This document shows positions 1-9,764 of a stretch of DNA of 64,000 nt, one piece after another (position 1 is the first letter of the stretch; every line of letters starts with the position of its first letter). Made by a program: the position numbers and the translations under genes. The notes under the pieces are model-generated. The model worked only from the letters and a program-made list of their open reading frames with translations. It had not been told where the DNA came from and made no database searches. Source of the stretch: Halopseudomonas salegens (GTDB lineage Bacteria; Pseudomonadota; Gammaproteobacteria; Pseudomonadales; Pseudomonadaceae); the NCBI RefSeq assembly GCF_900105655.1, contig NZ_LT629787.1, positions 248,001 through 312,000 on the forward strand, read 5' to 3'.

Positions 1-1
1 G

Positions 2-2371
2 CCTGCTATACAGCAGGCAGGTTGGGAACAGCATCAGTTCCGCGAGGAGGTGAGGCTCACTGATGGTCGAGTCATGGTTCGGGGCAAGCTGGCTGCACGG
101 ATCAAGAATCCTGAAGCCAAAGGTGGCCCCAAGCGTGCTGATTTTGTCCTCTACGCCAGACCTAATATCCCGATTGCTGTCGTTGAGGCCAAACAGGCTA
201 AATTCTCTGTGGGTCACGGTATGCAGCAGGCGCTGACCTATGCTGAAATGCTGGATGCTCCATTTGCTATCAGCAGCAATGGTGAAGGCTTCTTGCTTCA
301 TGATCGTACCGGACTCACCCAGCCCGTCGAGCGAGTGCTGCAGCTCAGCGAGTTTCCTCCACTGGAGGATCTTTGGTCTCTTTACCAAGAGTGGAAAGGC
401 CTGACCGCCCCCGAATCTGTCAAGCTGATTGAACAACCTTTTTATACAGACGCCACTGGCCGTGCGCCGCGTTATTACCAGCGCGTAGCAATCAACCGGG
501 CTGTTGAAGCGATAGCTAGAGGGCAGGAACGAGTTTTGCTGGTCATGGCCACAGGTACGGGCAAAACTTACACTGCGTTCCAGGTTATCTGGCGTATGTG
601 GAAGGCCAAAGCCAAGAAGCGCATTTTGTTTCTTGCTGACCGCAACATCCTTGTCGATCAAACCATGCAACAGGACTTCGCTCCTTTTGGCGAAGTCATG
701 CACAAGGTTTCCAATCGCGAAATCAAAAGAAACTACGAAATTTACTTGGCCTTGTATCAGGCCGTCACCGGTAAGGAAGAGTGGAAACAGATTTATCGGC
801 AGTTCCCCGCAGATTTTTTTGATCTTATCGTTATTGACGAGTGTCATCGTGGCAGTGCTGCCGATGACTCGGCCTGGCGGGAGGTACTTGATTATTTCAA
901 CAGTGCCACTCACTTGGGGCTCACGGCAACGCCAAGAGAAACCAAGGAAGTCAGTAATATCACGTACTTTGGCGATCCGGTTTACACCTACTCGTTAAAG
1001 CAGGGCATTGAGGACGGTTTCCTTGCCCCTTACAAAGTGATACGCATAGCTACTGACGTTGATGCCGTCGGCTATACGCCCGAAAAAGGCAAGGTCGATA
1101 AACTTGGTCAAGCGATTGAACAGCGTCAATACAATACCAAGGATTTCGACCGAAACCTGGTATTGGAACAGCGTACCAAGCTTGTTGCCACCAAGGTGTG
1201 GGAGTACCTCAAGGCTGTTGATCCGATGGCAAAAACCATCGTCTTTTGTGACGATCAGGATCACGCTGAACGGATGCGTCAAGAGCTGGTAAAGCTGATC
1301 CCTGCAGCCGCAAGTAACCTCCGCTATGTTATGCGCATCACCGGGGACGACAACGAAGGTAAGGCCCAGCTCTCTTACTTCATTGACAATGACGAGCCGT
1401 ATCCGGTCATAGCTACTACCTCTAAGTTATTGACCACAGGGGTTGATGCCAAAACCTGCAAGCTGATTGTGCTGGATCAGAATATCAACTCCATGACGGA
1501 GTTTAAGCAAATCATAGGCCGTGGTACCCGCCTGCGTGAGGATTATCAAAAGCTGTACTTCACCATTATGGATTTCAAGGGCGCCACCCGTCTTTTCGCA
1601 GATCCGGATTTTGATGGTGAACCAGTAGTGATTTACGAACCCAAACCTGGCGAACCGGTAGTGCCGCCAGATGATCTTGAGCCACCGACTACAGGCGAAC
1701 CTGAACCGACGCCATATGGGCCCGGTACTAGCGGTGAAGGAGCTGATGACGATGCAAACGGGGGGGAAGGAGGGCAGGGACGCACCAAGTATGTGGTTGA
1801 CGACGTCAACGTGCGTGTTGCCGTTGAGCGTTCTCAATACTTGGATGCTGATGGCAAGCTCATCACCGAGGATTACCGAGTTCTTCTCAAGGACGATATA
1901 AAAAAAGCCCTTCAGGCAGAGTTCGGCAGCCTTACCGACTTTTTGCGCCGTTGGAACAGCGCCGAGCGTAAGCAGGCAGTGCTGGAGGGACTGGCCGAAC
2001 AGGGCGTGCCTATTGAGATATTGCAGCAAGCCGTGGCCAATGGCAGCGAGCTGGATGTTTTCGATCTTGTCGCTCATGTAGCTTTCGACCAAAAGCCTCT
2101 GACTCGCCGCGAGCGTGCCAACAACGTCAAGAAACGAGACGTTTTCGGCAAATATGGAGATCAGGCCCGCGCAGTACTGGAGGCCCTGCTCGACAAGTTT
2201 GCGGACCACGGCGTGCAAGACATTGAAGACGCCAAGGTATTGGAGCTGCCGCCATTTGATCAGTTCGGCAGTAAAACCCAGATCCGTCGCGGCATCTTTG
2301 GCAGTCTTGAACAATACACTCAAGCGATACAAGAGCTTGAAAAAGCCTTGTACGACGATAAAAGCGCCTGA
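2..2371 (+). CDS. hsdR: Type I restriction enzyme, R (endonuclease/translocase) subunit; 5' end outside the window
   Basis: Motor and nuclease subunit of a type I restriction-modification complex, which translocates and cleaves DNA unmodified at the HsdS target. The frame is open to the left edge, so the start lies upstream; 789 residues are visible. Near the visible N-terminus, RADFVL followed by VVEAK is a PD-(D/E)xK nuclease core. A superfamily 2 helicase follows: Walker A GTGKT (base ~550), DECH (~836), TATPRE, and motif VI GRGTRLRE (~1520). An acidic, Pro/Gly-rich linker (bases ~1640-1790) joins the motor to a C-terminal helical domain, as in EcoEI-type HsdR. hsdM follows after 24 nt. 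Confidence 0.95.
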   Translation, partial: PAIQQAGWEQHQFREEVRLTDGRVMVRGKLAARIKNPEAKGGPKRADFVLYARPNIPIAVVEAKQAKFSVGHGMQQALTYAEMLDAPFAISSNGEGFLLHDRTGLTQPVERVLQLSEFPPLEDLWSLYQEWKGLTAPESVKLIEQPFYTDATGRAPRYYQRVAINRAVEAIARGQERVLLVMATGTGKTYTAFQVIWRMWKAKAKKRILFLADRNILVDQTMQQDFAPFGEVMHKVSNREIKRNYEIYLALYQAVTGKEEWKQIYRQFPADFFDLIVIDECHRGSAADDSAWREVLDYFNSATHLGLTATPRETKEVSNITYFGDPVYTYSLKQGIEDGFLAPYKVIRIATDVDAVGYTPEKGKVDKLGQAIEQRQYNTKDFDRNLVLEQRTKLVATKVWEYLKAVDPMAKTIVFCDDQDHAERMRQELVKLIPAAASNLRYVMRITGDDNEGKAQLSYFIDNDEPYPVIATTSKLLTTGVDAKTCKLIVLDQNINSMTEFKQIIGRGTRLREDYQKLYFTIMDFKGATRLFADPDFDGEPVVIYEPKPGEPVVPPDDLEPPTTGEPEPTPYGPGTSGEGADDDANGGEGGQGRTKYVVDDVNVRVAVERSQYLDADGKLITEDYRVLLKDDIKKALQAEFGSLTDFLRRWNSAERKQAVLEGLAEQGVPIEILQQAVANGSELDVFDLVAHVAFDQKPLTRRERANNVKKRDVFGKYGDQARAVLEALLDKFADHGVQDIEDAKVLELPPFDQFGSKTQIRRGIFGSLEQYTQAIQELEKALYDDKSA

Positions 2372-2395
2372 ACTTAGTTATCTATAGGACATTTC

Positions 2396-4174
2396 ATGAA
2401 TCTCAGCAGTACCATCAAGTCCATCCAGGACATCATGCGCAAGGACGACGGCGTAGACGGTGATGCCCAGCGCCTCGGCCAGCTGACCTGGATGTTGTTT
2501 CTCAAGGTTTTCGATCAGCGTGAAGAAGAATGGGAAGACGACAACAAGCAGTATAAATCGCCGTTGCCTGAGCGCTACCGTTGGCGTAACTGGGCGGCGT
2601 ACATCGTGGATGCGGATGGCAAAAAGAAGCCACAGATCGCCGGCAGCGAACTGATTGCTTTCGTTAATAATAAGCTATTCCCCGCCCTTAAAGATCATAT
2701 TGATGCTAGTCAGAGCCCCCAGCACGCGGTAGTACAAAGTGTCTTCGCAGATGCCAACAATTACATGAAATCTGGCCCGCAAATGCTGGCTGTGATCGAA
2801 AAGCTGGAAGATGCCATCAACTTCCACGACTTCAAGACCCGTGCCAGCCTGGGTGACGTGTATGAACAGATGCTCAACGATTTGCGAGGCGCAGGCAATG
2901 CAGGCGAGTTTTATACTCCGCGCGCCATTACTGCCTTCATGGTTGCACAGGTTAATCCCAGCCTTAAAATGCGCGAAAGAGTACTTGACCCAGCCTGTGG
3001 TACCGGAGGGTTTTTGACGGCTGCGATTGATCATTTTCGCAAACAGATCACCACCAAATCTAGCACTAAAGACGAACGTGCTCTCGAGGAGCTTATTCAA
3101 GGTTTCGAGAAGAAGCAGCTACCGCATTTGTTGTGCACCACCAATATGCTGCTACATGGCATTGACGTACCTAGCCAGATCCGCCACGAAAACACCTTGG
3201 GCAAGGGATGGAATGAATGGAACGCCAACCATAAAGTTGAGTGTCTTATCACTAATCCGCCTTTTGGCGGATATGAGGACGACACCGTTGGGGGCGACTA
3301 CCCGGCCGACCTGCGTACCCGCGAGACCGCCGACATGTTCATGGCGCTCATCGTCAAAAAGCTCTTGAAAGAGAACGGCCGCGCTGCCGTGGTGCTGCCC
3401 GATGGCTTCTTGTTTGGCGATGGCATCAAAGGCACGCTGAAAAAATTGCTGCTGCGCGACTGCAAGCTGCACACCATCATCCGCCTACCTAAGGGGGTAT
3501 TTGCGCCGTACACCACCATTAAGACCAACCTGCTGTTCTTCACCAAGGGCAGCACGGTGGATGATGGCACTGAACACTTCCACACCGATACCATCTGGTT
3601 TTACGAGCACCCCTATCCGCCTGGCTACAAGAGCTATTCCAAAACCAAGCCCATCCGGCTGGAAGAATTCAAACCCGAGCAAGACTGGTGGGGTAGTGAG
3701 GCTAACGACTTTACCGAGCGCGTGGAAAACGAATTCGCCTGGAAGGTAGATTTCAAAACCAAGCGCGAACAGGCCGAAGCTGCCGCACGACCGCAATGGC
3801 AACGCGCTGAAGATCTGAACAACCAAGCTTCCGCACTGGAAAGCGAAGCGGGCGACTTACGCAAGAGCTTGGTAGGCACCACTGATGCTGCCTATCGTGA
3901 AAAGATCGACGCCCAGATCGCAGAGTTACGCGCCAAAGCCGAACCACTGCGCCTGCAAGCGCGCGACGCACAGGTGGCGGGCGATCGCCTCTACTGGCCG
4001 ATCTTTAATCTCGACATTAAAAACCCCAACGCGCCAGAAGAAGAAACCCACGATCCGGATCTGCTGCTGGAAAAGTATAAAAAGTTGTTGGGCGAAATTG
4101 AAGAAACCGAAAACCAGCTTAAAAGCGAACTGGCCGCAGCGCTGGCGCATCACTTTGTGAGTGAGGCCGACTGA
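2396..4174 (+). CDS. hsdM: Type I restriction-modification system, M (DNA adenine methyltransferase) subunit
   Basis: Modification subunit, 592 aa, which pairs with HsdS to methylate adenine in the target. It has an N-terminal helical HsdM domain (from residue 1, NLSSTIKSIQDIMRKDDG), SAM-binding motif I DPACGTGG near residue 198, and catalytic motif IV NPPF near residue 287, which is the N6-adenine type. A C-terminal coiled segment (residues ~460-590) is rich in Ala, Glu and Lys. An AGGA ribosome site lies about 7 nt before the ATG. Its TGA overlaps the hsdS ATG by one base, which implies translational coupling. Length and motif order are normal for the family. Confidence 0.96.
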   Translation: MNLSSTIKSIQDIMRKDDGVDGDAQRLGQLTWMLFLKVFDQREEEWEDDNKQYKSPLPERYRWRNWAAYIVDADGKKKPQIAGSELIAFVNNKLFPALKDHIDASQSPQHAVVQSVFADANNYMKSGPQMLAVIEKLEDAINFHDFKTRASLGDVYEQMLNDLRGAGNAGEFYTPRAITAFMVAQVNPSLKMRERVLDPACGTGGFLTAAIDHFRKQITTKSSTKDERALEELIQGFEKKQLPHLLCTTNMLLHGIDVPSQIRHENTLGKGWNEWNANHKVECLITNPPFGGYEDDTVGGDYPADLRTRETADMFMALIVKKLLKENGRAAVVLPDGFLFGDGIKGTLKKLLLRDCKLHTIIRLPKGVFAPYTTIKTNLLFFTKGSTVDDGTEHFHTDTIWFYEHPYPPGYKSYSKTKPIRLEEFKPEQDWWGSEANDFTERVENEFAWKVDFKTKREQAEAAARPQWQRAEDLNNQASALESEAGDLRKSLVGTTDAAYREKIDAQIAELRAKAEPLRLQARDAQVAGDRLYWPIFNLDIKNPNAPEEETHDPDLLLEKYKKLLGEIEETENQLKSELAAALAHHFVSEAD

Positions 4175-6132
4175 TGGAAGCGCAGCAGTTTTTGGCGGAA
4201 TTTGGGCATATTGCCAATGCGCCAAGTGGAATCGATCGTTTAAGGGATATGGTCCTAGACTTGGCTGTTCAAGGTCGCTTGGCTCTTTCGAGCGAAAGCA
4301 AGGAATCGACGTTAGGTTTGCTTGATGAAATTGGGCGCTGGAGGGCCAGTCAAACTCAATCAAAAAAAGGACGTCGTGCAAAATTCGAAGTGCCGATCTC
4401 AGATCTAGATAAGCCATTTTCAATTCCAGAGCATTGGGTCTGGGTGCGCAATTCCGACATATTTAGCTTAACCAAAGGCAAGAATCCCAAAGATCTGGGT
4501 CCAGAAGGAAAGTACCCGTACTTAGATATTGAAGCTCTTGATCGTGGAAATATCCAAAGATACACAAATGACGAGCAAGCTCCCCGCTCATCAAAAGCCG
4601 ATATTTTGGTGGTCTGCGATGGCTCGCGAAGTGGTCTTGTCTTAGATGGGAACGATGGTGTCATTGGTTCAACTTTAGCAAGAGTTGATACTCTCCCTAC
4701 GATTCAACATTTCGTGAAATTGCTCTTCCTGCACGGCTATCGACGGTTTAATGCGGAAAAGAAAGGAGCGGCCATTCCTCACTTGGATACAGCACGTTTA
4801 CTTGCTAGGCCCTGTGGATTGCCTCCGATAAGTGATCAGGAAAGCATCGTCGCCAAAGTCGATGAGCTGATGGCCTTGTGCGACAAGCTTGAATCGCAGC
4901 AGCAGGCCCGCCGCAAACTGCAAAACGCGCTGCGCAAGTCCACCTTGCAAGCCGTTGCAAGTAGCCAAAGACCGCATGAACTGCAAACCACCTGGGCGCG
5001 CCTGGCCGATAACTTCGGGCAGCTGTTTCATGCCCCTGAGGATGTCGTCGCGTTCAAGGGATTGATTCTTGATTTGGCGGTGTCTGGCGAATTATTGAAC
5101 ACCGAACATCGCCACACCGCTAGTGGAGCCGACTTGCTCCGTGCCATTGCAAAGAAACGTATCGAATGGTCAATAGAGTCAGAGGGGCAGGAGCAAAAAG
5201 AAGCTTTGGCGATGCTAAAAAAGCTCCGCTCACAACAAATGACTATTCCCGACGCAGTATTGCCAGAACATTGGGCATGGGCATCACTGCTACAGGTTTC
5301 GCAAGCCGTTGTTGATTGTCACAACAAGACCGCGCCATACGTCAGCGAAGGCATTCACCTCATTCGAACAACTGACATTCGTAATGGCAGAATGGATTTG
5401 TCCAGAACGAGGAAGATTTCAGAAGAAACATATGCCTACTGGGCAAGGCGTATGCCACCAAAAAGCGGCGACATATTCTTTACGCGCGAGGCTCCGATGG
5501 GTGAGGCAGCGATTGTTCCTGATGGAGAAAAGGTATGTCTCGGACAGCGCTCGATGCTGATCCGACTCTTTCCTGATCTATTTAGTAATCGCTTTCTTCT
5601 GTACGTAATTCAGAGCCGGAGTTTTCAAACGCGAATGATCGAAGCAGCCATTGGCATGACAGTCAAGCATTTGCGGGTCGGTGGCGTGGAAGATCTCGTT
5701 GTTCCGGTTCCACCCATGGCAGAGCAAGATCAAATTGTTGCCATCGTTGATGCGCTTTTCCGTATGTGTGAGCACTACGAGGATCAGCTCTCTCGAAAGC
5801 GGCGCATCGCAACCAATTTTGCAGCTAGCGCCGTGTCCAGCCTCACAGGCATCGCCATCGAAGAAGAAGAGGAACCCATGAAAGCTCCGCAAACCCAGTT
5901 AATCGCCCCGCTGAGTTTGGGCACGGCGCCTGATATTAAAGCTCAAGCACCGCTGGCCACCATTCTGGCCCGGCACAATGGCGAGATGGACGCCAAGGAT
6001 TTGTGGCAGCGCTTTGGTGGCGAAATCGATACCTTTTATGCGCAGCTGAAAACCGAGGTGGCCCGCGGCTGGATTCTGGAGCCGACTCCTGCCGAAATGC
6101 GTGAAAAGCCAGCCGATACGGTGAACGTCTGA
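4174..6132 (+). CDS. hsdS: Type I restriction-modification system, S (specificity) subunit with C-terminal extension
   Basis: Target-recognition subunit, 652 aa. Two target-recognition domains are visible, each opening with a PEHW motif (residues ~83 and ~363) and each followed by a conserved spacer helix (DQESIVAKVDEL near 221 and AEQDQIVAIVDALF near 515). The protein is longer than a minimal HsdS (about 400-450 aa): an N-terminal segment precedes TRD1, and an extra domain follows an EEEEE stretch at about residue 564. That extension contains a winged-helix-like segment with APLATILARHNGEMDAKDLW. A possible internal start (ATG at 5878, preceded by AGAGGA) would make the extension alone as an 84-aa protein. 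The next gene begins after 1 nt. Confidence 0.93.
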   Translation: MEAQQFLAEFGHIANAPSGIDRLRDMVLDLAVQGRLALSSESKESTLGLLDEIGRWRASQTQSKKGRRAKFEVPISDLDKPFSIPEHWVWVRNSDIFSLTKGKNPKDLGPEGKYPYLDIEALDRGNIQRYTNDEQAPRSSKADILVVCDGSRSGLVLDGNDGVIGSTLARVDTLPTIQHFVKLLFLHGYRRFNAEKKGAAIPHLDTARLLARPCGLPPISDQESIVAKVDELMALCDKLESQQQARRKLQNALRKSTLQAVASSQRPHELQTTWARLADNFGQLFHAPEDVVAFKGLILDLAVSGELLNTEHRHTASGADLLRAIAKKRIEWSIESEGQEQKEALAMLKKLRSQQMTIPDAVLPEHWAWASLLQVSQAVVDCHNKTAPYVSEGIHLIRTTDIRNGRMDLSRTRKISEETYAYWARRMPPKSGDIFFTREAPMGEAAIVPDGEKVCLGQRSMLIRLFPDLFSNRFLLYVIQSRSFQTRMIEAAIGMTVKHLRVGGVEDLVVPVPPMAEQDQIVAIVDALFRMCEHYEDQLSRKRRIATNFAASAVSSLTGIAIEEEEEPMKAPQTQLIAPLSLGTAPDIKAQAPLATILARHNGEMDAKDLWQRFGGEIDTFYAQLKTEVARGWILEPTPAEMREKPADTVNV

Positions 6133-6133
6133 T

Positions 6134-7990
6134 ATGAAGCTACTTCGCATCCGCATCCCTAATTTTCGCAATCTACGTGATCTCGACATCAGCTTTGCGA
6201 CGCACTTGCCATTCAGCGAGAGCGCGCCTACGGATCATCTCAAGCAGATTTGTAGCCATGCCCTGATTGGCCAGAACGGCACCGGTAAATCCAACCTGAT
6301 CGAAGCCCTGATCACCATGTTCCGTGATGTCGATTTGGACCGCGAAGCAGCCTTCGATTACACGCTGGAATACAGCATTCGTGGCCACGCGGTGCACGTC
6401 GAAGCTGACACAGCCAAGCAAAAGCGCCCCTATGTGTGGGTGGACGGACAAACGGAATCGCAAGGCTATCTGCTGAAAAATCGCGAGCTTCTGCCAGCGC
6501 ACATTTTTGCCTATTACTCCGGCCGCAACGAACGCATCGAGGCGTTGTTTCAGGAACATCAGCGCCGCTTCAACCTGCGCCAGGAAATCACCACAGACGA
6601 AGTGCTACCCGACACCTATGAAGCTCCTGACCGTATGATTGCGCTTGAGGAAGCCTTGCGTAAGTTCAGCGGAAAAGAACAGAACGACCTTGACGGTGCT
6701 GAACATGATGAAATTCGTAAGATTCAGGATGAACTAAAGCCATTTCACGAGCAAAGGGCACAATTTTTTGCTAAAGCAGAAGATCGGCATCGTGGGCGCT
6801 TGAAGCACCTTGGCGACGATCGCTTGCGTAGACTGTTCTATTGTCGAGGCGGACACAGCCAGTTAGTGTTGCTGGCATGTTTGTTGTCTGATGACCCGGT
6901 GTTTCAGAAGGTGCTGAAGAACCTGCACATCGAATCATTGGAATCCGCGCTGTTTGTACTTAAGGAGCCGCACCGCCTGCGCGAAAAGCGCCGGGGTGGC
7001 AAGTTCGATGAACAGGAGTTGAATGAAGGCGACCCGCGCTTCTGGTATGCACGCGGTAACGTGGTCAGTGAGTTTCTGGACAAGCTCTGGCAGGTGTCCT
7101 GGGCGCCCATTGAGCAGGAGGCGACCAAACAAATCGACTTTCGTGGCCGCACCGAAAAACAAAAGCAGCTTTATTTGTTCGTGCCGAGTCAGGAGAAGCT
7201 CAAACAACTGGGCGAGCTGGTTGGCAGCACCGACAGCTTCTTCCGTTACGCCGAGGGCGCCTATATTGGTGATTTGATTGATGAGGTGCGCATCACTGTC
7301 AAAAAACGCGACGAGCACGGTGGCAAGGTCAGTTTTACTCAGCTGTCCGAAGGCGAGCTGCAGATGCTCACCGTGCTTGGCCTGATGCGCATTACCCGCG
7401 AAGACCATTGTCTATTCCTGCTCGACGAGCCAGATACCCACCTTAACCCAATCTGGAAGCTTCGCTACTTCGATGATATTGAAGGCGTATTGGGGACTAA
7501 AGAGGATGCGCTGATAGAGGGTGACTCGCAAATTCTTATCACCACCCATGATCCCATGATGGTAGGTAGCCTGAAGCGCGAGCAGGTGCATATTCTGCGA
7601 CGTGATGGTGGACGCACCGTAGTGGATACGCCGGATGAACACCCGCAGGGTATGGGTGTGACCGGGCTACTGAAAAGCGAGTTGTTCGGGTTGTCGTCCA
7701 CGCTGGACATTGAAACCGAGCGCCGTCTTTTCCGACGCAATGAATTGTTCGTAAAGAACCATCGTACCCCCGAAGAGGATGCCGAATTAACTCGCCTGTC
7801 TACTGAGTTGGCTGATCTGGGCTTCTCGACCGCAGACTTCCGTGATCCGGATTACGCTTTGTTTGTTCGGAAGATGGCCCAACACCGCCAGTTCCGCAAA
7901 CCCGTGCTAACGCATGAAGAGCAAGCCGAGCAGGATAAAATTGCGGATTCCATCATTGACGAAATTCTACGTGAAGAGGAACGCCGGTGA
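6134..7990 (+). CDS. Restriction-system-associated AAA/ABC-type ATPase (PtuA-like)
   Basis: 618-aa ATPase of the OLD/RecF/SMC-like class. It has an N-terminal Walker A LIGQNGTGKSN at residues ~44-54, a long helical insertion (~150-330), an ABC-like signature QLSEGELQ (~410), Walker B LFLLDEPDTHLNP (~428) and a switch histidine in ITTHDPMM (~472). I recall a family named restriction system-associated AAA family ATPase that fits this position and length. It starts 1 nt after hsdS and ends in a 4-nt GTGA overlap with the HNH gene, so all five genes are probably co-translated. The ATPase-plus-HNH arrangement resembles PtuA-PtuB of Septu. The role is inferred to be an ATP-dependent sensor or activator of the HNH partner. 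Confidence 0.88.
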   Translation: MKLLRIRIPNFRNLRDLDISFATHLPFSESAPTDHLKQICSHALIGQNGTGKSNLIEALITMFRDVDLDREAAFDYTLEYSIRGHAVHVEADTAKQKRPYVWVDGQTESQGYLLKNRELLPAHIFAYYSGRNERIEALFQEHQRRFNLRQEITTDEVLPDTYEAPDRMIALEEALRKFSGKEQNDLDGAEHDEIRKIQDELKPFHEQRAQFFAKAEDRHRGRLKHLGDDRLRRLFYCRGGHSQLVLLACLLSDDPVFQKVLKNLHIESLESALFVLKEPHRLREKRRGGKFDEQELNEGDPRFWYARGNVVSEFLDKLWQVSWAPIEQEATKQIDFRGRTEKQKQLYLFVPSQEKLKQLGELVGSTDSFFRYAEGAYIGDLIDEVRITVKKRDEHGGKVSFTQLSEGELQMLTVLGLMRITREDHCLFLLDEPDTHLNPIWKLRYFDDIEGVLGTKEDALIEGDSQILITTHDPMMVGSLKREQVHILRRDGGRTVVDTPDEHPQGMGVTGLLKSELFGLSSTLDIETERRLFRRNELFVKNHRTPEEDAELTRLSTELADLGFSTADFRDPDYALFVRKMAQHRQFRKPVLTHEEQAEQDKIADSIIDEILREEERR

Positions 7991-8841
7991 TCTGGATTGA
8001 TCTGGAACATAAGCTGCCCACCGACGGAGATATCCCGGGTTGGGCGCCCTGGACTCAAGAGAAATGGGATGCATGGCAGGCGAAGTCTGCGAATTTGGTA
8101 ACTGAATTAGCCGCACTAGATGCTGTAGGGGACCGTGACGCCCGCAACGCACTGATTGATGCCAACAGTGCTCACTGGGGTGCCTTGAAGGAATGGCTTT
8201 TAGCGTTGTCGTCGGGCAAGTGCTGGTTTTCTGAGGTGCGTGAGCTGTATTCGCATTACGACGTAGAGCACTTTCGCCCCAAGAAAGAAGCGAAAGCCTT
8301 GGATGCCAACGTGCGAGACGGCTATTGGTGGCTGGCTTTCAATTACATGAATTTTCGGGCATGCGGTAACGTAGGTAATCGTAAGAAAGGGGGCTGGTTT
8401 CCCCTAGTCAACGGATCGCTATGTTCCTCCTTTAATAATCAGTGCGAGGAGTCCGAAACCTTCTACCTAATCGATCCTATAGACGCTGAGGATGTAAGTC
8501 TGATCGCATTTGATGAGGAAGGTAAGGTCATCCATATACCGGGCGCATCCGAATGGGACCAAGAGAGAGTGAAGGAAACAGTCAATCGCCTCAAACTAAA
8601 TGAGCATGAGCCTTTAGCTGAAGCACGCAGGAAGGTTTGGCAGAAGGTGGATCAACTGATCTGGGATTTTAACAGGACTAAAGCCCGCTGCGGCCCTCTT
8701 AACCCGGCGGCGAAAGCCAAGCTTCGAGAGGTGTGTATCGATATTCGTGAGATGACACACTGTACAGCAGAATTGTCAGCAGTCGCTCGCTGGTGCGTGT
8801 ACTTCCGAAACGACCCCATGCTTTCAAAGCTTGTGGCATAA
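7987..8841 (+). CDS. HNH-type putative nuclease paired with the upstream ATPase (PtuB-like)
   Basis: 284 aa, GTG start inside the ATPase stop codon. The core reads CWFSE (C79), then DVEHFRPK (~92-99), GYWWLAF with NYMNFRACGN (~110-127), then GNRKKGGWFPL. This order matches the HNH proteins that accompany ATPases in Septu and retron-Ec78 (TIGR02646-like, from memory). The two CxxC zinc knuckles usual in that family are degenerate here: the first is CxxS and the second has Gly in place of the second Cys. The HFRP and N/K residues of the active region are kept. Probable effector nuclease, or a divergent one with altered metal binding. It is the last gene before the insertion-sequence nest. Confidence 0.8.
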   Translation: MIWIDLEHKLPTDGDIPGWAPWTQEKWDAWQAKSANLVTELAALDAVGDRDARNALIDANSAHWGALKEWLLALSSGKCWFSEVRELYSHYDVEHFRPKKEAKALDANVRDGYWWLAFNYMNFRACGNVGNRKKGGWFPLVNGSLCSSFNNQCEESETFYLIDPIDAEDVSLIAFDEEGKVIHIPGASEWDQERVKETVNRLKLNEHEPLAEARRKVWQKVDQLIWDFNRTKARCGPLNPAAKAKLREVCIDIREMTHCTAELSAVARWCVYFRNDPMLSKLVA

Positions 8842-8936
8842 GGATGGCGTATCAAGCTGATTTATAAATGATGGTGTAGTGGTCTACTAATCCCGGACAC
8901 GAGGGTGTTCAAAACTCTGTGTCACCGACAGCAGCG

Positions 8937-9698
8937 TCACAGACTGATGTATTCGTCCAGGCGCTCGGGGAAGTGGATGGCCATCTGCGACAGCGTCAGG
9001 TTCCAGTTCTGAACGGGGTGGGTCCAGCGCTCGGATGCCTTGAGTATACCGGCATAGAGCAGCTTCAGTAAGGCGTTCTCACTGGCAAAGCCGCCCTTGG
9101 TCTTGGTCAGCTTGCGGAACTGGCGATGCACAGCCTCCACCGCATTGGTGGTGTAAATCGCAGTGCGGACGTAATCGGGATACTTGAAGTAGGCCGATAG
9201 GGTCGGCCATTTGCCCCGCCAAGACTTGATCACCATTGGATATTTCTCGCCCCATTTGGCTTCCAGTTCATCGAGTGCGATTTCTGCGGCGTTCAGCGTT
9301 GCAGCCTTGTAGACGGGCTTCAGATCAGCCATGAAGGCTTTCTGGTTTTTCGATGCGACATACTTCAGCGAGTTGCGTATCTGGTGAATCACGCAATGCT
9401 GGATTTCCGTTTTCGGGTAAATGCTCTCGATGGCTTCCGGGAAGCCTTTCAGGCCATCTACACAGGCGATCAGGATGTCCTTAACGCCACGATTGTAGAG
9501 GTCTGTCAGCACGGAGAGCCAGTGATGGGCGCCTTCCTGGTCGGACAGATACAGGCCAAGCAGCTCCTTCTTTCCCTCGATGTTCAGGGCGAGAATGGTG
9601 TAGATGGCCTTGCTGACGTAACGCCCGTTTTCCTTGATTTTGTAGTGAATGGCGTCAAGCCAGACAATTGGATAGATGACTTCAAGATCACGCTCTCG
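8937..9698 (-). pseudogene. IS256-family transposase, C-terminal (catalytic) fragment
   Basis: This fragment holds the Mutator-type catalytic region: VWLDAIHYK, then ACVDGLKGFPEAI, CVIHQIRNS and a Glu in KWGEKYPM, ending in FPERLDEYISL. It was separated from its N-terminal half (12156-12599) by the IS21-family insertion between ...LQAW and RERDLEV. Joining 12599-12156 to 9698-8937 gives exactly 1206 nt, 402 codons, in frame with no stop. A chance in-frame ATG contributed by the IS21 end could let a fragment be made, but it lacks the DNA-binding half. Confidence 0.94.
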
Positions 9699-9764
9699 CC
9701 ATGTGTCAATGGCCATTAATTTTGACCCACTTTTGGCCAATAAAATTGACCCACTTGCGTACCG

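Noticed and set aside
1427..2332. 301-codon minus-strand frame opposite hsdR
   Set aside because: Antisense shadow of conserved HsdR helicase and linker; no recognisable protein features.
7987..8841. Retron-type system with the ATPase/HNH pair
   Set aside because: Retron Ec78 uses similar partners, but no reverse transcriptase or msr/msd structure is found beside these genes.
8937..9740. A complete 267-aa transposase on its own
   Set aside because: Its first residues come from the IS21 end; the true gene is the interrupted IS256-type frame joined to 12156-12599.
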